From positions 1 to 64,000 of the forward strand of contig JAJJXM010000021.1 of NCBI GenBank assembly GCA_024516155.1: a stretch of DNA of 64,000 nt, read 5' to 3'. The DNA is from Pyronema omphalodes. Lineage: Eukaryota > Ascomycota > Pezizomycetes > Pezizales > Pyronemataceae. Positions 31,997 through 42,328 of this stretch are shown piece by piece. The translations under genes were made by a program, and so were the position numbers. Position 1 is the stretch's first letter, and every line of letters starts with the position of its first letter. A model generated the notes under the pieces. It saw only the letters and a program-made list of their open reading frames with translations, was not told the DNA's origin and ran no database searches.

Positions 31997-33722
31997 ATGG
32001 CCACCAAGACTGAAGATAAACAAATATCCGCCTTGTATTGGGAGTGCATCAAGGCGTTCCGACGTCTCTTCAAGCATATCCAAGAACACGGCGTAAACGG
32101 CAAAAAGGTCGACATTCCCGACACGCTCGCAGGAGCACCGGGACAGCTACAGGTGTGGGCGGAGAATGTCGGAGCCCACCGCCGCAACAGCAAACTGTCG
32201 CTTGACTACAAGCTGCGGGAGGCGTCACGATACAGGGCGCATGTGAAGGTTTTATTGGTGGATCTGAAGGTTGTGCTGGAAGAGGGTGAGTCTCAACTGT
32301 GGTAATCCGTTATCATGATGTCTTCTGTTTTATTTGTAAACTAACCAAACTAACAATGTCCAGCGCTAGGGCTATTGACTGGCGAGTTGAAGCCGCCACA
32401 AAAGAACGACAGTGCCGAATCGAGCGAACCAGGTGCTACTGACAATGATTCGGATTCATCGGATGATGAACCGGAGGAAGATGTGATTACGGCAACGGCA
32501 GACGAGGTCGGACATTCTATATCCTCTCTCTTTCGACTCACGGCGAACATCCAGAATCTCGCATCCAGAGACCGCATGGAGAGGATTGTGAGAATCGATG
32601 TGTCTGCATTCGGGCCTTACGACATCAACCATGTTAGAGACAAATACGGACTCGCAGAAGACGCACAGTATCTGATCGAGAGGCTCGGGAAGGCAAATAC
32701 TAAAAGGCGTCAGCTTCTGAAATACAATGGACAGCACCACGACAAAATTGCTGGACGACGCAGGGATGTTGCCGGAATCCCCGGGGACACAGACTCGACT
32801 GCCGGAGACAATGCTGATCACCAGGACGAGAAGGGCAAAGGTGTGGACCAGCAGGATATGGTGGGGTTTTCTGAGGAAGACTACTCCTTCGGGAAGGGCT
32901 CGACAACAATGCAGACGACAGTATCCACAGTTTATGAGGGCAATGTGACCGGCAGCATCGAGTACCATGAGCGCGACGACGATGCTCGATCAGAAACCGG
33001 ATTCACTGAGACATCGTACGCAACGTCAGCCGGCCCCGCCTCCAGTTCCGATACGCTGCGTGTTCCAGCTCCACCGAATGGGTATTCGGATGAGCCATTT
33101 CAATGTCCGTATTGCTTCAAGCTTGTAACCAACCAAGGCAGCAACTATATGTCCTGGCAGTGAGTATTTCATCTGTCCCTTTCCGCACGACTGGAGTTGG
33201 TGCTAATGAATGAATATAAGTGTTGAAAAGCCGCCTAGGGCTGTGGTGTCTCAGCCACGATCAGGGCTGAGGTCACTGACCCGTTGCCACAGTTAGGGTT
33301 GATGTGACTGTATCGTGGAGGTGGAGGTTGTACATGGTCATATTCCCCTCCGTAGAATGCGTAGCCTTAGATCTTCACCGCAATCAATAAACCATAACCT
33401 CCACCTCCACCTGATCTTTCCCTCCCACGATTCACAGGTTATGAGCCCTCGCACTTCAACTGCGTGATCATAATTATCGACAACACTTCACAAAACACTT
33501 CTCCTCCATCTGTTCGCTAAATACAACTTTACCGCTCGTTCAGCACAACGGATCTTCCTCTCTCTTCCACAATTCTTCTGATTTCTTTCCAAACCTTCTC
33601 TGACAACCAACCTCGCTCTGATTGCAGCACAAGCATTCGCCTCAACTGATGGTACGTTAATTTTCTTTTCTCTTCCACTGTTATACTCCTTCGTCATTAT
33701 TTCCCTCCCATCTACCCTTCCA

Positions 33723-33767
<45 letters not shown>

Positions 33768-34104
33768 AAAAAAGTCCCTAAGGTTCTGGGCAAAAAGAAA
33801 AAAGTCCCTAAGGTTTTGGGCAAAAAGAAAAAAAGTCCCTAAGGTTTTGGGCAAAAAGAAAAAAGTCCCTAAGGTTCTGGGCAGAAAGAAAAAAGTCCCT
33901 AAGGTTTTGGGCAAAAAGAAAAAAGTCCCTAAGGTTCTGGGCAGAAAGAAAAAAGTCCCTAAGGTTCTGGGCAAAAAGAAAAAAGTCCCTAAGGTTCTGG
34001 GCAAAAAGAAAAAAGTCCCTAAGGTTCTGGGCAAAAAGAAAAAAGTCCCTAAGGTTCTGGGCAAAAAGAAAAAAGTCCCTAAGGCTCTGGGCAAAAAGGA
34101 AAAG

Positions 34105-34137
<33 letters not shown>

Positions 34138-35727
34138 AAAGGGAGAAATGAAGAATGATTTTTAGCTTTGTGTACTACTTGCTACGGACTGGCTATGGAT
34201 TGCTGATATTCTTTTTACGGTACCCTGTATGAGGGGGTGATTGGATATCTTTACTGAGATTTGTTACGAACTTGATATAAATTGTTGATGTTTTTTTCTG
34301 TACCCTGTATGAGGGGGTGATTGGATATTTTTTACTATTGTTTTTTCTACCCTGGATCAGGGGGTGATGGATATTGACTGGCTGATATGGTATGATTTCG
34401 ACACCCCGCCTTAGGCGAGGGGGTGTGTTGAAAAGCCGCCTAGGGCTGTGGTGTCTCAGCCACGATCAGGGCTGAGGTCACTGACCCGTTGCCACAGTTA
34501 GGGTTGATGTGACTGTATCGTGGAGGTGGAGGTTGTACATGGTCATATTCCCCTCCGTAGAATGCGTAGCCTTAGATCTTCACCGCAATCAATAAACCAT
34601 AACCTCCACCTCCACCTGATCTTTCCCTCCCACGATTCACAATAAGGAAACATGTCTTTCGCGATATTCGTCCATACGTCTGCACGTTCCGAAACTGTTC
34701 CCAGGCATCGCGTCTTTATTCCAGTCGCCACGAATGGTTCCATCACGAGTGCGAGTTCCATCGCCGCGAGTGGCCTTGCGAACATTGTGATGAGGTGTTG
34801 TCTTCCACTCAAGCCTTCAAGGACCATATCACGAAGAGACATCGACATCTTCTCGGCATAGAGTCAATGGCTGTGCTGGTAGACCGCAGCGAACGAGTGG
34901 TAGAATCGAGTCAACCGTGCCCACTTTGTCCAGAAATCCTGACGCCGAAACGCTTGCAACGTCATTTGGGAAAACACATGCAGCAGATCGCATTGTTTGT
35001 CCTGCCCGGGTCGTTGCAGGAGGATGAAGAGGACGATGATGATAACGTAGAGGAAACGAAGGACGAGGATGTTGATGATGAAGACAACTATGGATCTGCA
35101 GGGTCAGATAATGGTAGCGACGAGCATGGCTCAGAAGTGGAAGATGATGCTGGAGAATCACCCGACCTTCTTAGTGACAGCAAAAGCGATTCAACTCAGC
35201 CTGAAACAGTGGTGAGCGAGAAAGAGTTCCTCAAAGCTGTAGAAAGTGGGGACACCGAGAAAGTAAAAGCGGCACTCAAGCAAAGAAATTTCGACGTCAA
35301 CGCTATCGACAATGACTCACGACAGAAGCGAACTGCGCTTATGCAAGCATGTTGGGATCGCCATGAAGAGATTGCGCATTTGTTACTCGACCATAAAGAA
35401 ATCCTTGTCAACTTGCAGGATGCATACAGATGGACGGCACTGATGTTTGCATGCGCGCAGGGAGTGGATTCAGTTGTAGCGAAGATGTCAGCGCGGGATG
35501 ATATTCTGGTCAACCTGCAGAGAAGTGACGGAAGGACGGCTTTGATGTTGGCATGCAACGAGGGAAGGGAATCAATCGTTGCCAAGCTATTAGCGCGGGA
35601 TGACATTGATACTCGGTTGAAAGATGCCTGGGGGAAGACTGCATACGATTATTGCGATGGTAAGATATCTGCTGAACTGAAAGAGCAGCTTAAGTCGGGT
35701 CGAAGGAGAGGCGGTTTGTTCCGTTAG
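31997..35727 (+). CDS. Gene B: AcuF-type zinc-finger / ankyrin protein with retroelement in intron 2
   Basis: Exons 31997-32285, 32364-33159 and 34647-35727, with the same lengths and phases as gene A, giving 721 aa. Exon 1 reads ECIKAFRRLF. The zinc ligands are retained (FQCPYC, YVCTFRNC, CEHC, CPLC...HLGKH). Intron 2 is about 1.49 kb because a 1421 bp LTR element (33221-34641) sits a few bases before its acceptor. The target duplication ataag itself now supplies the AG (ataag|gaaac), in place of the CAG of the other copies. If spliced across, the protein is intact. The ankyrin surface differs from the other copies: ACWDRHEE, DAYRWTALM, CAQGVD, RSDGRTALM and CNEGRE. The usual AATAAA after the gene is aataag here. 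Confidence 0.82.
33221..34641 (+). mobile_element. Short non-autonomous LTR element (TRIM/LARD type), 1421 bp
   Basis: Two 216 bp LTRs (33221-33436, 34426-34641) start tgttgaaaagccgcc and end gattcaca. They are flanked by ataag (33216-33220, 34642-34646). A primer site ggttatgagccct follows the 5' LTR and a purine tract ggcgagggggtg precedes the 3' LTR. No gag or pol is present. The interior holds A runs (33724-33765, 34105-34135), eleven copies of a 30 bp repeat and two to three copies of accctgtatgagggggtgat. Primer site, purine tract and first nine LTR bases match the copia element, which could supply proteins in trans. Confidence 0.92.
33766..34104. repeat. 30 bp tandem repeat x 11 inside the short LTR element
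   Basis: Period 30 bases, unit gtccctaaggttctgggc followed by an A-rich spacer aaaaagaaaaaa. Because 30 is a multiple of three, long but meaningless open frames arise on both strands. One copy has an extra A, and a few have ggttttggg. Confidence 0.9.
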
Positions 35728-36379
35728 CAGGCGTCGTTGTGTTTTGCCCGACTTTGTGTGTTTTGGGCGGACAAATTACTCCGTTTTGCTGACGGAGTAA
35801 TTTTGGTAGCTGTAAAATAAGCAGTGCTTCAAAGCAAAATTGTCCCCTGGCTTCTTTGTCACGGATGACACCAATCAATTTCTTTGGGAACTACCGTGAT
35901 CCTCGTTTCTAACCACCGCCTCAATCACCCTGACCAAGGTAACGCTGACGCCGTTTGATTTCTTCTGCGATTGTACGCTACAGTATTCCTGCACTTTTTC
36001 GACACCTTCAGGAAGTTTCGTGGTGTGCTCGCGGGCGCCATGGAACCGAAGGGGAGAATAGGCGGCCAAGAGCCGTAATGTCGCAATTCTTTATTAGTCC
36101 TCACCGGCTGATGAAGTGCGGCGATATGAACATTTTGTTATCCCAAGGAACGAGTTTTGTATTGAGCAAAAGCGTTCGTTACGTCGCAGTATCTGTGTAC
36201 GACTACAGAGCTGGCGCTTCCTTCTGTTTTTATGAATATAAGACCATAGAATATGTATCGTGATTGATCCCGGGGAATGAATGCGATTCTTTATTTTGTA
36301 GCCGTCTGAATCATGTCCGTTTGTCTCGTCAGGTGTGCGTTCAGATGTCATGCTGGTCACTAGTTTCTGTGCCTCTTGT
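35728..36379. other. 3' flank of gene B
   Basis: Collinear with 9487-10139. No separate gene. Confidence 0.45.
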
Positions 36380-36740
36380 AACTTTGTCGAACATGCGTCA
36401 TTGAAACAATTTACAAAGATATCACGACACCCAACGAAAACCTGCGGTTGATAACCACCAATGAGTTTATTACCACCTTTATCATTTGTGTTAACTTGGA
36501 GCGGGTGGCAGTTGTATCTTGGTGCCATCACGAAATTGCGTTCGTGTGGTCTGGTGTGACATCATGCACGTCTGACGTTGTCGTGTTCATCGCGATGCGA
36601 TGCGACGCGACGCGTATCCCTGCTGGCGTCTTACGATACCACAGCGGGTCAGCTCGCGTGGCTTGCCTGTGCATTAGCTTCATCTGATAAGGGTCCAACA
36701 AATCTAGGGCGTGAATAAAACAAGTAACCGCCGTCGTGAA
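36380..36740. repeat. Block R3' downstream of gene B
   Basis: Contains accacctttatcatttgtgt, ggtggcagttgtat, gcgacgcgacgcgtatccctgc and gtgcattagcttcatctgata. Direct repeat of the upstream block 30735-31090. Confidence 0.6.
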
Positions 36741-37061
36741 CGTGAACTCCACTGCTGGAGCGATTGTCCTTGTACAAGAAGATCTCTTGCGGTCACGTAC
36801 CCTCACTCGTATAAGACCCCGGCTGGGTTCTGTCAGACTGACACCATGAGTGCGCAGACAACACTGACCCTGCCCGCATAAACATGCGAGGCCCCTATTT
36901 CTCTTGCCTATGATATACGATATTGGGGAAAGGATATGCATTCCTACAATAAACCCTGACGGAAGGAGGCTTAGCCTACATCAAGCAAATGCGCTATCCT
37001 TGATTTGTAAGTACACATTGGGGCCTGGCGAGATGCATTACGGTCATGTTACTTTACAATA
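36741..37061. other. End of unit 2 spacer
   Basis: Collinear with 50796-51150 and 62376-62730, then stops within ttactttacaata. The expected continuation (tcctagacgcc) is missing and foreign sequence begins at 37062. Confidence 0.55.
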
Positions 37062-37128
37062 GAGCAAATGTCTACAATGCCCGTCTCTTGGCGCATTGTG
37101 TTTCTAAATGCCCGACCGGTCTACAATG
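37062..37128 (+). repeat. 67 bp inverted repeat, left arm
   Basis: Starts gagcaaatgtctacaatgcc exactly where array homology ends. It is the inverted counterpart of 39828-39894 with roughly 56 of 67 positions identical, including the block tgcccgaccggt. Confidence 0.7.
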
Positions 37129-39827
37129 ATCCATCTACCACAGAACACATCTGCGTTGTGCAGGACTGAAGTGTATGTTTAACACGAAGAATCTACCACG
37201 AAGACATTATAATTTAGTGGTGGACGACCTTGTGTGTAGAGAGGAGACTTACCACCAATCATCTATATTTAGGATGGGTTTGCTGAATGATGTATTCGCA
37301 CGCTGTGATGATAGGTTAGAAACATCACGGTATACAATACGTAAATCCATCGTGCGGGGGTTTGAGCTAATACAAATCACTCGGTGCAGGAGTGACGCGA
37401 GTGAGGGATTCTGAAGTAAGCGAAGCATGAGTACATGCCCGGGGCCCCAAAAGAAAGTGAACGAGATTTTATATTTCTTCTGATGACAAAAAGTGTTTAT
37501 GCTTCAGCGGAATCGATGCGTGTCCAATCTCATTTCCATTTCGCTCTTATTCCTTCATCCATCGCGATTCCTGTAGTTTTAGTGATGTTGTGCTATGACA
37601 TCACAATCGGAATGGTAAACTTGATCAATATAGCGCCTCACCAATGACCGGATTGTAGTCGAGCGTCAATCATCTGCGCTAGTCTATTTCGCAGCGGGTG
37701 TAACGGGATGGCGCTACGCGCGAACCAGGGTATCAAGCGCGGTCTTCAGGTAAACCACCGGAAAAATAGAAGAATTCGCAACGATAATATTTATTGACAT
37801 ATGACAACACAAATGCTATTCATTACTATGCACCTTCGTCGATCTTGTCGAGGAGCCAGGATATGCTTGCTGCGGTTTCCTAGACTTGGCTCTCCTCTCA
37901 ATCTTTTCTACTCGTGCACATTCTGACACGGCAATTCTTGATTTTGATCCAGATCCTGCTGTTACCCCCCACTCTGATTGATTCACTTATTATGTTGATG
38001 GGTGAATGCACTTCTAATGAGACCGCCTCAAGGTTTGTGTGAGGAGTAACACAGGAAGTTATATCAACAGCGATGGTAACTGTCGTGATATAACAGAACC
38101 TTGCGTCAAAGCAGCTATCACTGGCAGATCTATAATATAAAAAGACTGTTTTATATGGTTCAGCTCACTGATCCGTACAAAGGAGAACAAGATGCGCAAA
38201 AAGGGTATTCGAGTGACATGGTTTTTTTTTGATTTCCGTGACTTGGTTCCATAGTGCTCACTCGGCTGTTACTCAGCTACTTCTATTTCTTCCAACGGCC
38301 AAATTCCTTAAGGTTGGGTCCTGTATGATCATTTTAAGCCTCGGTTAGCGTAAGATCCAATATTACTAATAACATTGTCACGGAGTAACCCGGTCTAGGC
38401 TGCGGTTACTATGCTGTACTAGATATTGTTCATGAGGGAAGGTATATCAAGAATGGAGACAGTTGGGTAGGTATGTATACTCTAATGTTTGCAGGAAGAC
38501 ATGTCGTGAGGGTGGGGGAATCAGACCTTCGTCCTGAACAACAAAACTCCAACTTCATATACTGCTCTGGCCAAGATAAAACTTACATAAATAGATATGC
38601 AATGAATGGGGTGTAATAGTGTAGTCATTCCGAGATCAATCAGTTGTTTGTGGTCCGCGAACGGGGAGTGGCAGAGCGTTTTTTCTTTGTTGACGTGAAA
38701 TAAAACTGTAAGTCCAGTATGAAAGTGTAAATATTAATTACTGATGAAGTGTGTGTGTGTGTGTGGGGGGGGGGGGGGGCAATGAATGAATAACCCGGGG
38801 TTGCAAACATACGGCATTACTTGAAAAGCCTACGAATAATTGTACTTCCTTTGTTGCAAACATACGTCATTGCTTGATTTGATTTGATTTGATTTGATTT
38901 TCTTGAACGTTCCCAACCTTAAGGTTATGACGTATGCTACAGTCTATTTACATTTCGAGGCTCCAGCTGTTACCTTGGAGTCTCGCTGGGATCCGCCCCA
39001 GAGCGTACTTCATTTCTTGGGCCTGTTGCCACCTCTCTTCCTTCTGCTGGTTTTCATTCTCGTCGTTGCATTTTGGAGCCCTGTTTGCTCTACGTCATTG
39101 CTTGTGAAGCCTACGAATACTTGTGCTTTTCCTGTTTTTTCTATACATCTTCATGAACTGGCTTATTTTCTTAATTGTGCACTGTGATTATAAAATGACA
39201 TTGGAACACCCACTACACTATCTGCAAGACATCTTTCAAACGAATATGTTTTTTCCTGGTGATGGCAAGACTTGCAGAAGACAGTGTGCGGGGGACAACA
39301 TTTTCGGAATGCAGAGTGCATGTATCCTCGCCTGTTGTTGTTCCCTCTGCCGACTCCACACCGTCCTGGTATCTGCCACTGGGGTCTCAGTTCCAATATA
39401 TACCGGAGCATATATATGTTCGCATCGAGACAGCGCTCACCCGCTCCCGGAGGACGATGCAACCTCTTGTTGCGGTCCAATGCATATGGTAGCGGCTTCT
39501 GTGATTGACTTCACCATGCTATTACAAGTACAACATTTCCCAGTTGAAATTGGAAATTCAGCGTCTAGGTGTTTTATTCAATCGTATCTTCATGCACGTA
39601 AGTTCGCGTACTTCCATGGCCGTTTACGTTATCGATTCTTTTTTTTTTTGGTTTCTTTGTTTTGTTTTGATTATGAAATCTGAATTTTCAGTTAATTACA
39701 CTGTGATTATTTCGAATATCGAAATTTACCGCCCCCATTCGCGCATATTTTTTATCCCCGCGTCAGCCTCTTCTCGGGCCACAAGTGGGCCTTAGTCAGC
39801 GTTTTTTTTTTATACATAAGTCACAGG
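37129..39827. other. Interior of the inverted-repeat-bounded segment, no transposase seen
   Basis: No recognisable protein. A stretch beginning tgtaacgggatggcgctacg at about 37698 resembles the start of some fungal gypsy LTRs, but no partner LTR or gag/pol was found. Simple repeats: GT/G run at 38750-38779 and (ttgat)n at 38874-38900. A short motif (tacg(t/g)cattgcttg...aagcctacgaat) recurs near 38813 and 39092. The 186-codon open frame 39123-39683 has no domain and is probably chance. Confidence 0.35.
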
Positions 39828-39894
39828 CATTGTATACCGGTCGGGCATTTTAAGACACGATGCGCCAAGAAATGGGCATTGGAGACCGTTGCTC
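39828..39894 (-). repeat. 67 bp inverted repeat, right arm
   Basis: Reverse complement partner of 37062-37128. The next bases (atttcc) do not restore the array sequence, and no target duplication is visible. Confidence 0.7.
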
Positions 39895-40492
39895 ATTTCC
39901 GTTGCTTGCTTCAATAAAAGCCTCAATGTAAAATAAAATAAAACATACATAAATGAAAAAACCAGCTTCTGATGATAAAGAGAAGACAATGATTCCCCTG
40001 CCAATCAGGTCAAAATACCTCGCATTTGCCATCCTCCAATCGCCACTATGTCATTCCGTTATATGTATACAGTAAATCATGTAAATATTACATAAACCCT
40101 TGTGCCGCATCTATCACTGGATGGTTGCTATTCTTTTATCAGCTTCTCTTGTTTCTAGAATGACCAGTTTGTGGCGGCTCTCGGACCACATGACACTATA
40201 TAATCGGGTGTTTGGCTTTTCTTTTGTCCTGATAGGCCTTGTGCTGGTAGGCTAGATTGCAATTTCTGTAGGGCTACGCTCAGAAAGTGATAAAGTGCAG
40301 ATTTAAGCAACATCACCATGCTTTGGCTGCTGATTTTGCCTCTTGCAGATCCCGCACCATCTCCGTGTAACCCTATGTCGCTTTTTCTTCCATCGTAAAT
40401 ATCCCGCCTGGTTCATCGAGAAACCCACCGTCGACTGAGTACATGGTCTTGGTTAGACCTCGGACCTAATCGTCTCAAACTAATTACCGGCA
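39895..40492. other. Foreign sequence with dispersed repeat Y copy 2
   Basis: 39935-40080 matches repeat Y of unit 1 (10540-10685). Nothing else supported. Ends with the left target duplication actccgcc (40493-40500) of the hAT-type element. Confidence 0.4.
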
Positions 40493-40500
40493 ACTCCGCC

Positions 40501-41393
40501 CAGAGCTCCCCACGGTCCGTCCAGGACTGCGGACTGGACCGGACTACATGGTGTAGTCCAGTCCAGTCCAATGTTTTCAAGGACTGCAACCATGCAGTCC
40601 GGTCCAGGTTTCGAAAACAAAATGACTGGACTGGACTGCAGGTGACTGCAGGACCGCGGGTTTCTCGCTTATCCCTAAGCACTAGCGGGTCGGGGGTAGT
40701 CACCTCCGCTAACAGCAAGCTGACCACCAGAGAGGCCGCTGGCCGGTCAACAAAGGTGGAGCTAGAATCCTCTGGTGCAAATTGTTTTTCTCGACGCGTG
40801 TTTGCCTCTACCACTGGGTAGTCCTGATGATTCTCTTGGTACTCCATATGTAAAAATTCCTCCAAATAAATCGTGCCGTGACCACCCCCCACCCTCCCTT
40901 TCCCATCACAGTGAAGCTTTTCCCATCCAAGCCTGCCAGTAATTGTCCTTTCTCATCCACCGCATTCGTTTCTTTTTTGTTTGCGAGCCTAATGAACCTT
41001 AATAGTTTACAATTTTCCTGTTCTTCACAGGAAAGTGGGGAAAATGGGGAAACATTAGCAAAAGTAATCATGAAACCTTTGGCAATTCATTGAGATTACT
41101 TAGGCCCGGTCTGAAATTGTAGTGATCAATTCTTGTAGAGAAAGATATAATAAGAATCACCTTTGAAATTTCTGCACGCTCAAAAACTAAAACTGCAGTC
41201 ACCCACGGTCACCCATGGTCACCTGCGAGTGATTTTGTGTGACCTTATGGTCACATACGGTCACCCACAGGCGGTCCAGTCCACCGTGTAAGAATGACTG
41301 CCAGTCCCAGTCCAAGCACCAGACCGGACTGTGATATGTGGTCCGGTCCGGTCCGTAGCCAGGACTGGACCGGACGGACCGTGGGGAGCTCTG
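40501..41393. mobile_element. hAT-type non-autonomous DNA transposon (MITE-like), 893 bp
   Basis: Terminal inverted repeats CAGAGCTCCCCACGGTCCG at 40501 and its complement ending at 41393, flanked by an exact 8 bp duplication actccgcc (40493-40500, 41394-41401). An 8 bp duplication and CAGAG ends fit the hAT superfamily. Subterminal regions on both sides are packed with ggactggaccggac-like motifs, probable transposase-binding repeats. No transposase frame, so it would move only in trans. Confidence 0.9.
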
Positions 41394-41401
41394 ACTCCGC
41401 C

Positions 41402-42016
41402 TGAAGAATACAAAAAACATGGCATAGATATATCTGCCGTCCAATCTGGTGTTCGTCAGGGTGACTAAGTTTACAGAATACTGGTGAGTAGATGAAGATG
41501 AGGGAAAAAAGAAAGAAAGATTTAAGGTGAAATAAGAATAGGCTTATGTTTCGAGGGGCGAGCATGTATCATCACTTTTACTGACTCCTAGCCAACGGAA
41601 TACATAGCTGGAGAAATAAGGTAGTTTTTTGATTTTTGATTGTAATTTTGAATCACACACCGTTCGAAGCCTCTAAGGCCTATGCGGATATTAGAACCCA
41701 TTTTTCCTGTCCTCGTGGCCAAAGCCACCTAAAGAGTCTACGCAATCTCCTTCTTCCCGTGCCATTCGCCGAATAAGTAAAATAACTAACAAAACATAAG
41801 CAAAAAGAAGAAAATAGTATTCTCAGCAGCTGTTCATTTAGATACCTCTTTCTCTCCGTTTGATTCATACCATCATATGTACCCTCTATCTTTCGTCTTT
41901 ATTATTGCTTGCAACGCTCATCAGAATCTGTGTCAAGTCTTCTCTCCATTACAATCCTCTCCGGGCTTTATTATTTATTCAGAAACCTATCGAGTTTCAG
42001 TACAAAAGGTACTTCA
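41402..42016. other. Foreign sequence with decayed LINE 3' end
   Basis: 41655-41770 resembles the 3' UTR of the LINE at 24676-25080: cgttcgaagcctctaaggcc and ctgtcctcgtggccaaagcc, in the same orientation relative to the plus strand. It is clearly older, being diverged and A-rich afterwards. No TSD is recognised. The rest is featureless. Confidence 0.5.
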
Positions 42017-42328
42017 ATGGCACCAGCAACCGCACACAAGATAGCTATGAACAACAATACCGCCGTCACTATATCTAAAGCCGGCATGGTTCATGACATA
42101 ACCCCCAACTCCGTTGGGAATACTGAGAGTATGTCACTCCTATACCTCCATATAAGCTTCTGAGATGCTTTATCACTAACAGATGGTCTCATGCACACAG
42201 GCAACAAGATTCAAGAACCATTGTCCACCGCAACACTCAGTAATGCCTCCGATTATCCACACTACGCAATCGACGTTTGGCTTTCACCAGCACGGAAGGA
42301 TGATGCAGTTAGTTGCTACCGCGGATAG
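42017..42328 (+). CDS. Possible small spliced gene, 79 aa, function unknown
   Basis: Exon 1 42017-42128, intron 42129-42200 (72 nt, GTATGT...CTAAC...CACAG), exon 2 42201-42328 ending TAG. The intron has textbook fungal signals and splicing keeps the frame open. The protein starts MAPATAHKIAMNNNTAVTIS, contains GMVHDITPNS and DVWLSPARKDDAV, and has no signal peptide or membrane segment. I do not recognise a family. The start ATG is the first in a sensible frame after a pyrimidine-rich upstream part. It stands alone among decayed transposon pieces, so it may be a relic. Confidence 0.4.

Larger units (their letters stand above)
12283..37061. repeat. Tandem array unit 2, enlarged by three retroelements
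   Basis: Collinear with unit 1 from 12283 to the ttactttacaata at 37049-37061, where homology stops abruptly. Subtracting the copia (with its TSD about 5.27 kb), the LINE (about 6.05 kb) and the short LTR element (about 1.43 kb) leaves about 12 kb. A further ~770 bp (14790-15560) is specific to this unit. Confidence 0.85.

Noticed and set aside
33766..34104. Regular 30 bp repeats could suggest a CRISPR-like array
   Set aside because: There are no unique spacers. The units are head-to-tail with an A-rich part, inside a eukaryotic LTR element.
33681..34158. Long repetitive open frames on both strands (Phe/Leu-rich and Lys-rich)
   Set aside because: They result from the 30 bp period being divisible by three and from A tracts; no start context or domain.
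37698..38440. Sequence starting tgtaacgggatgg that resembles the start of some fungal gypsy LTRs
   Set aside because: No second LTR, primer site or pol sequence could be found; resemblance from general knowledge only.
39123..39683. 186-codon open frame in the foreign segment
   Set aside because: No domain, Cys- and Phe-rich homopolymer-driven composition, no intron or conserved copy to support it.
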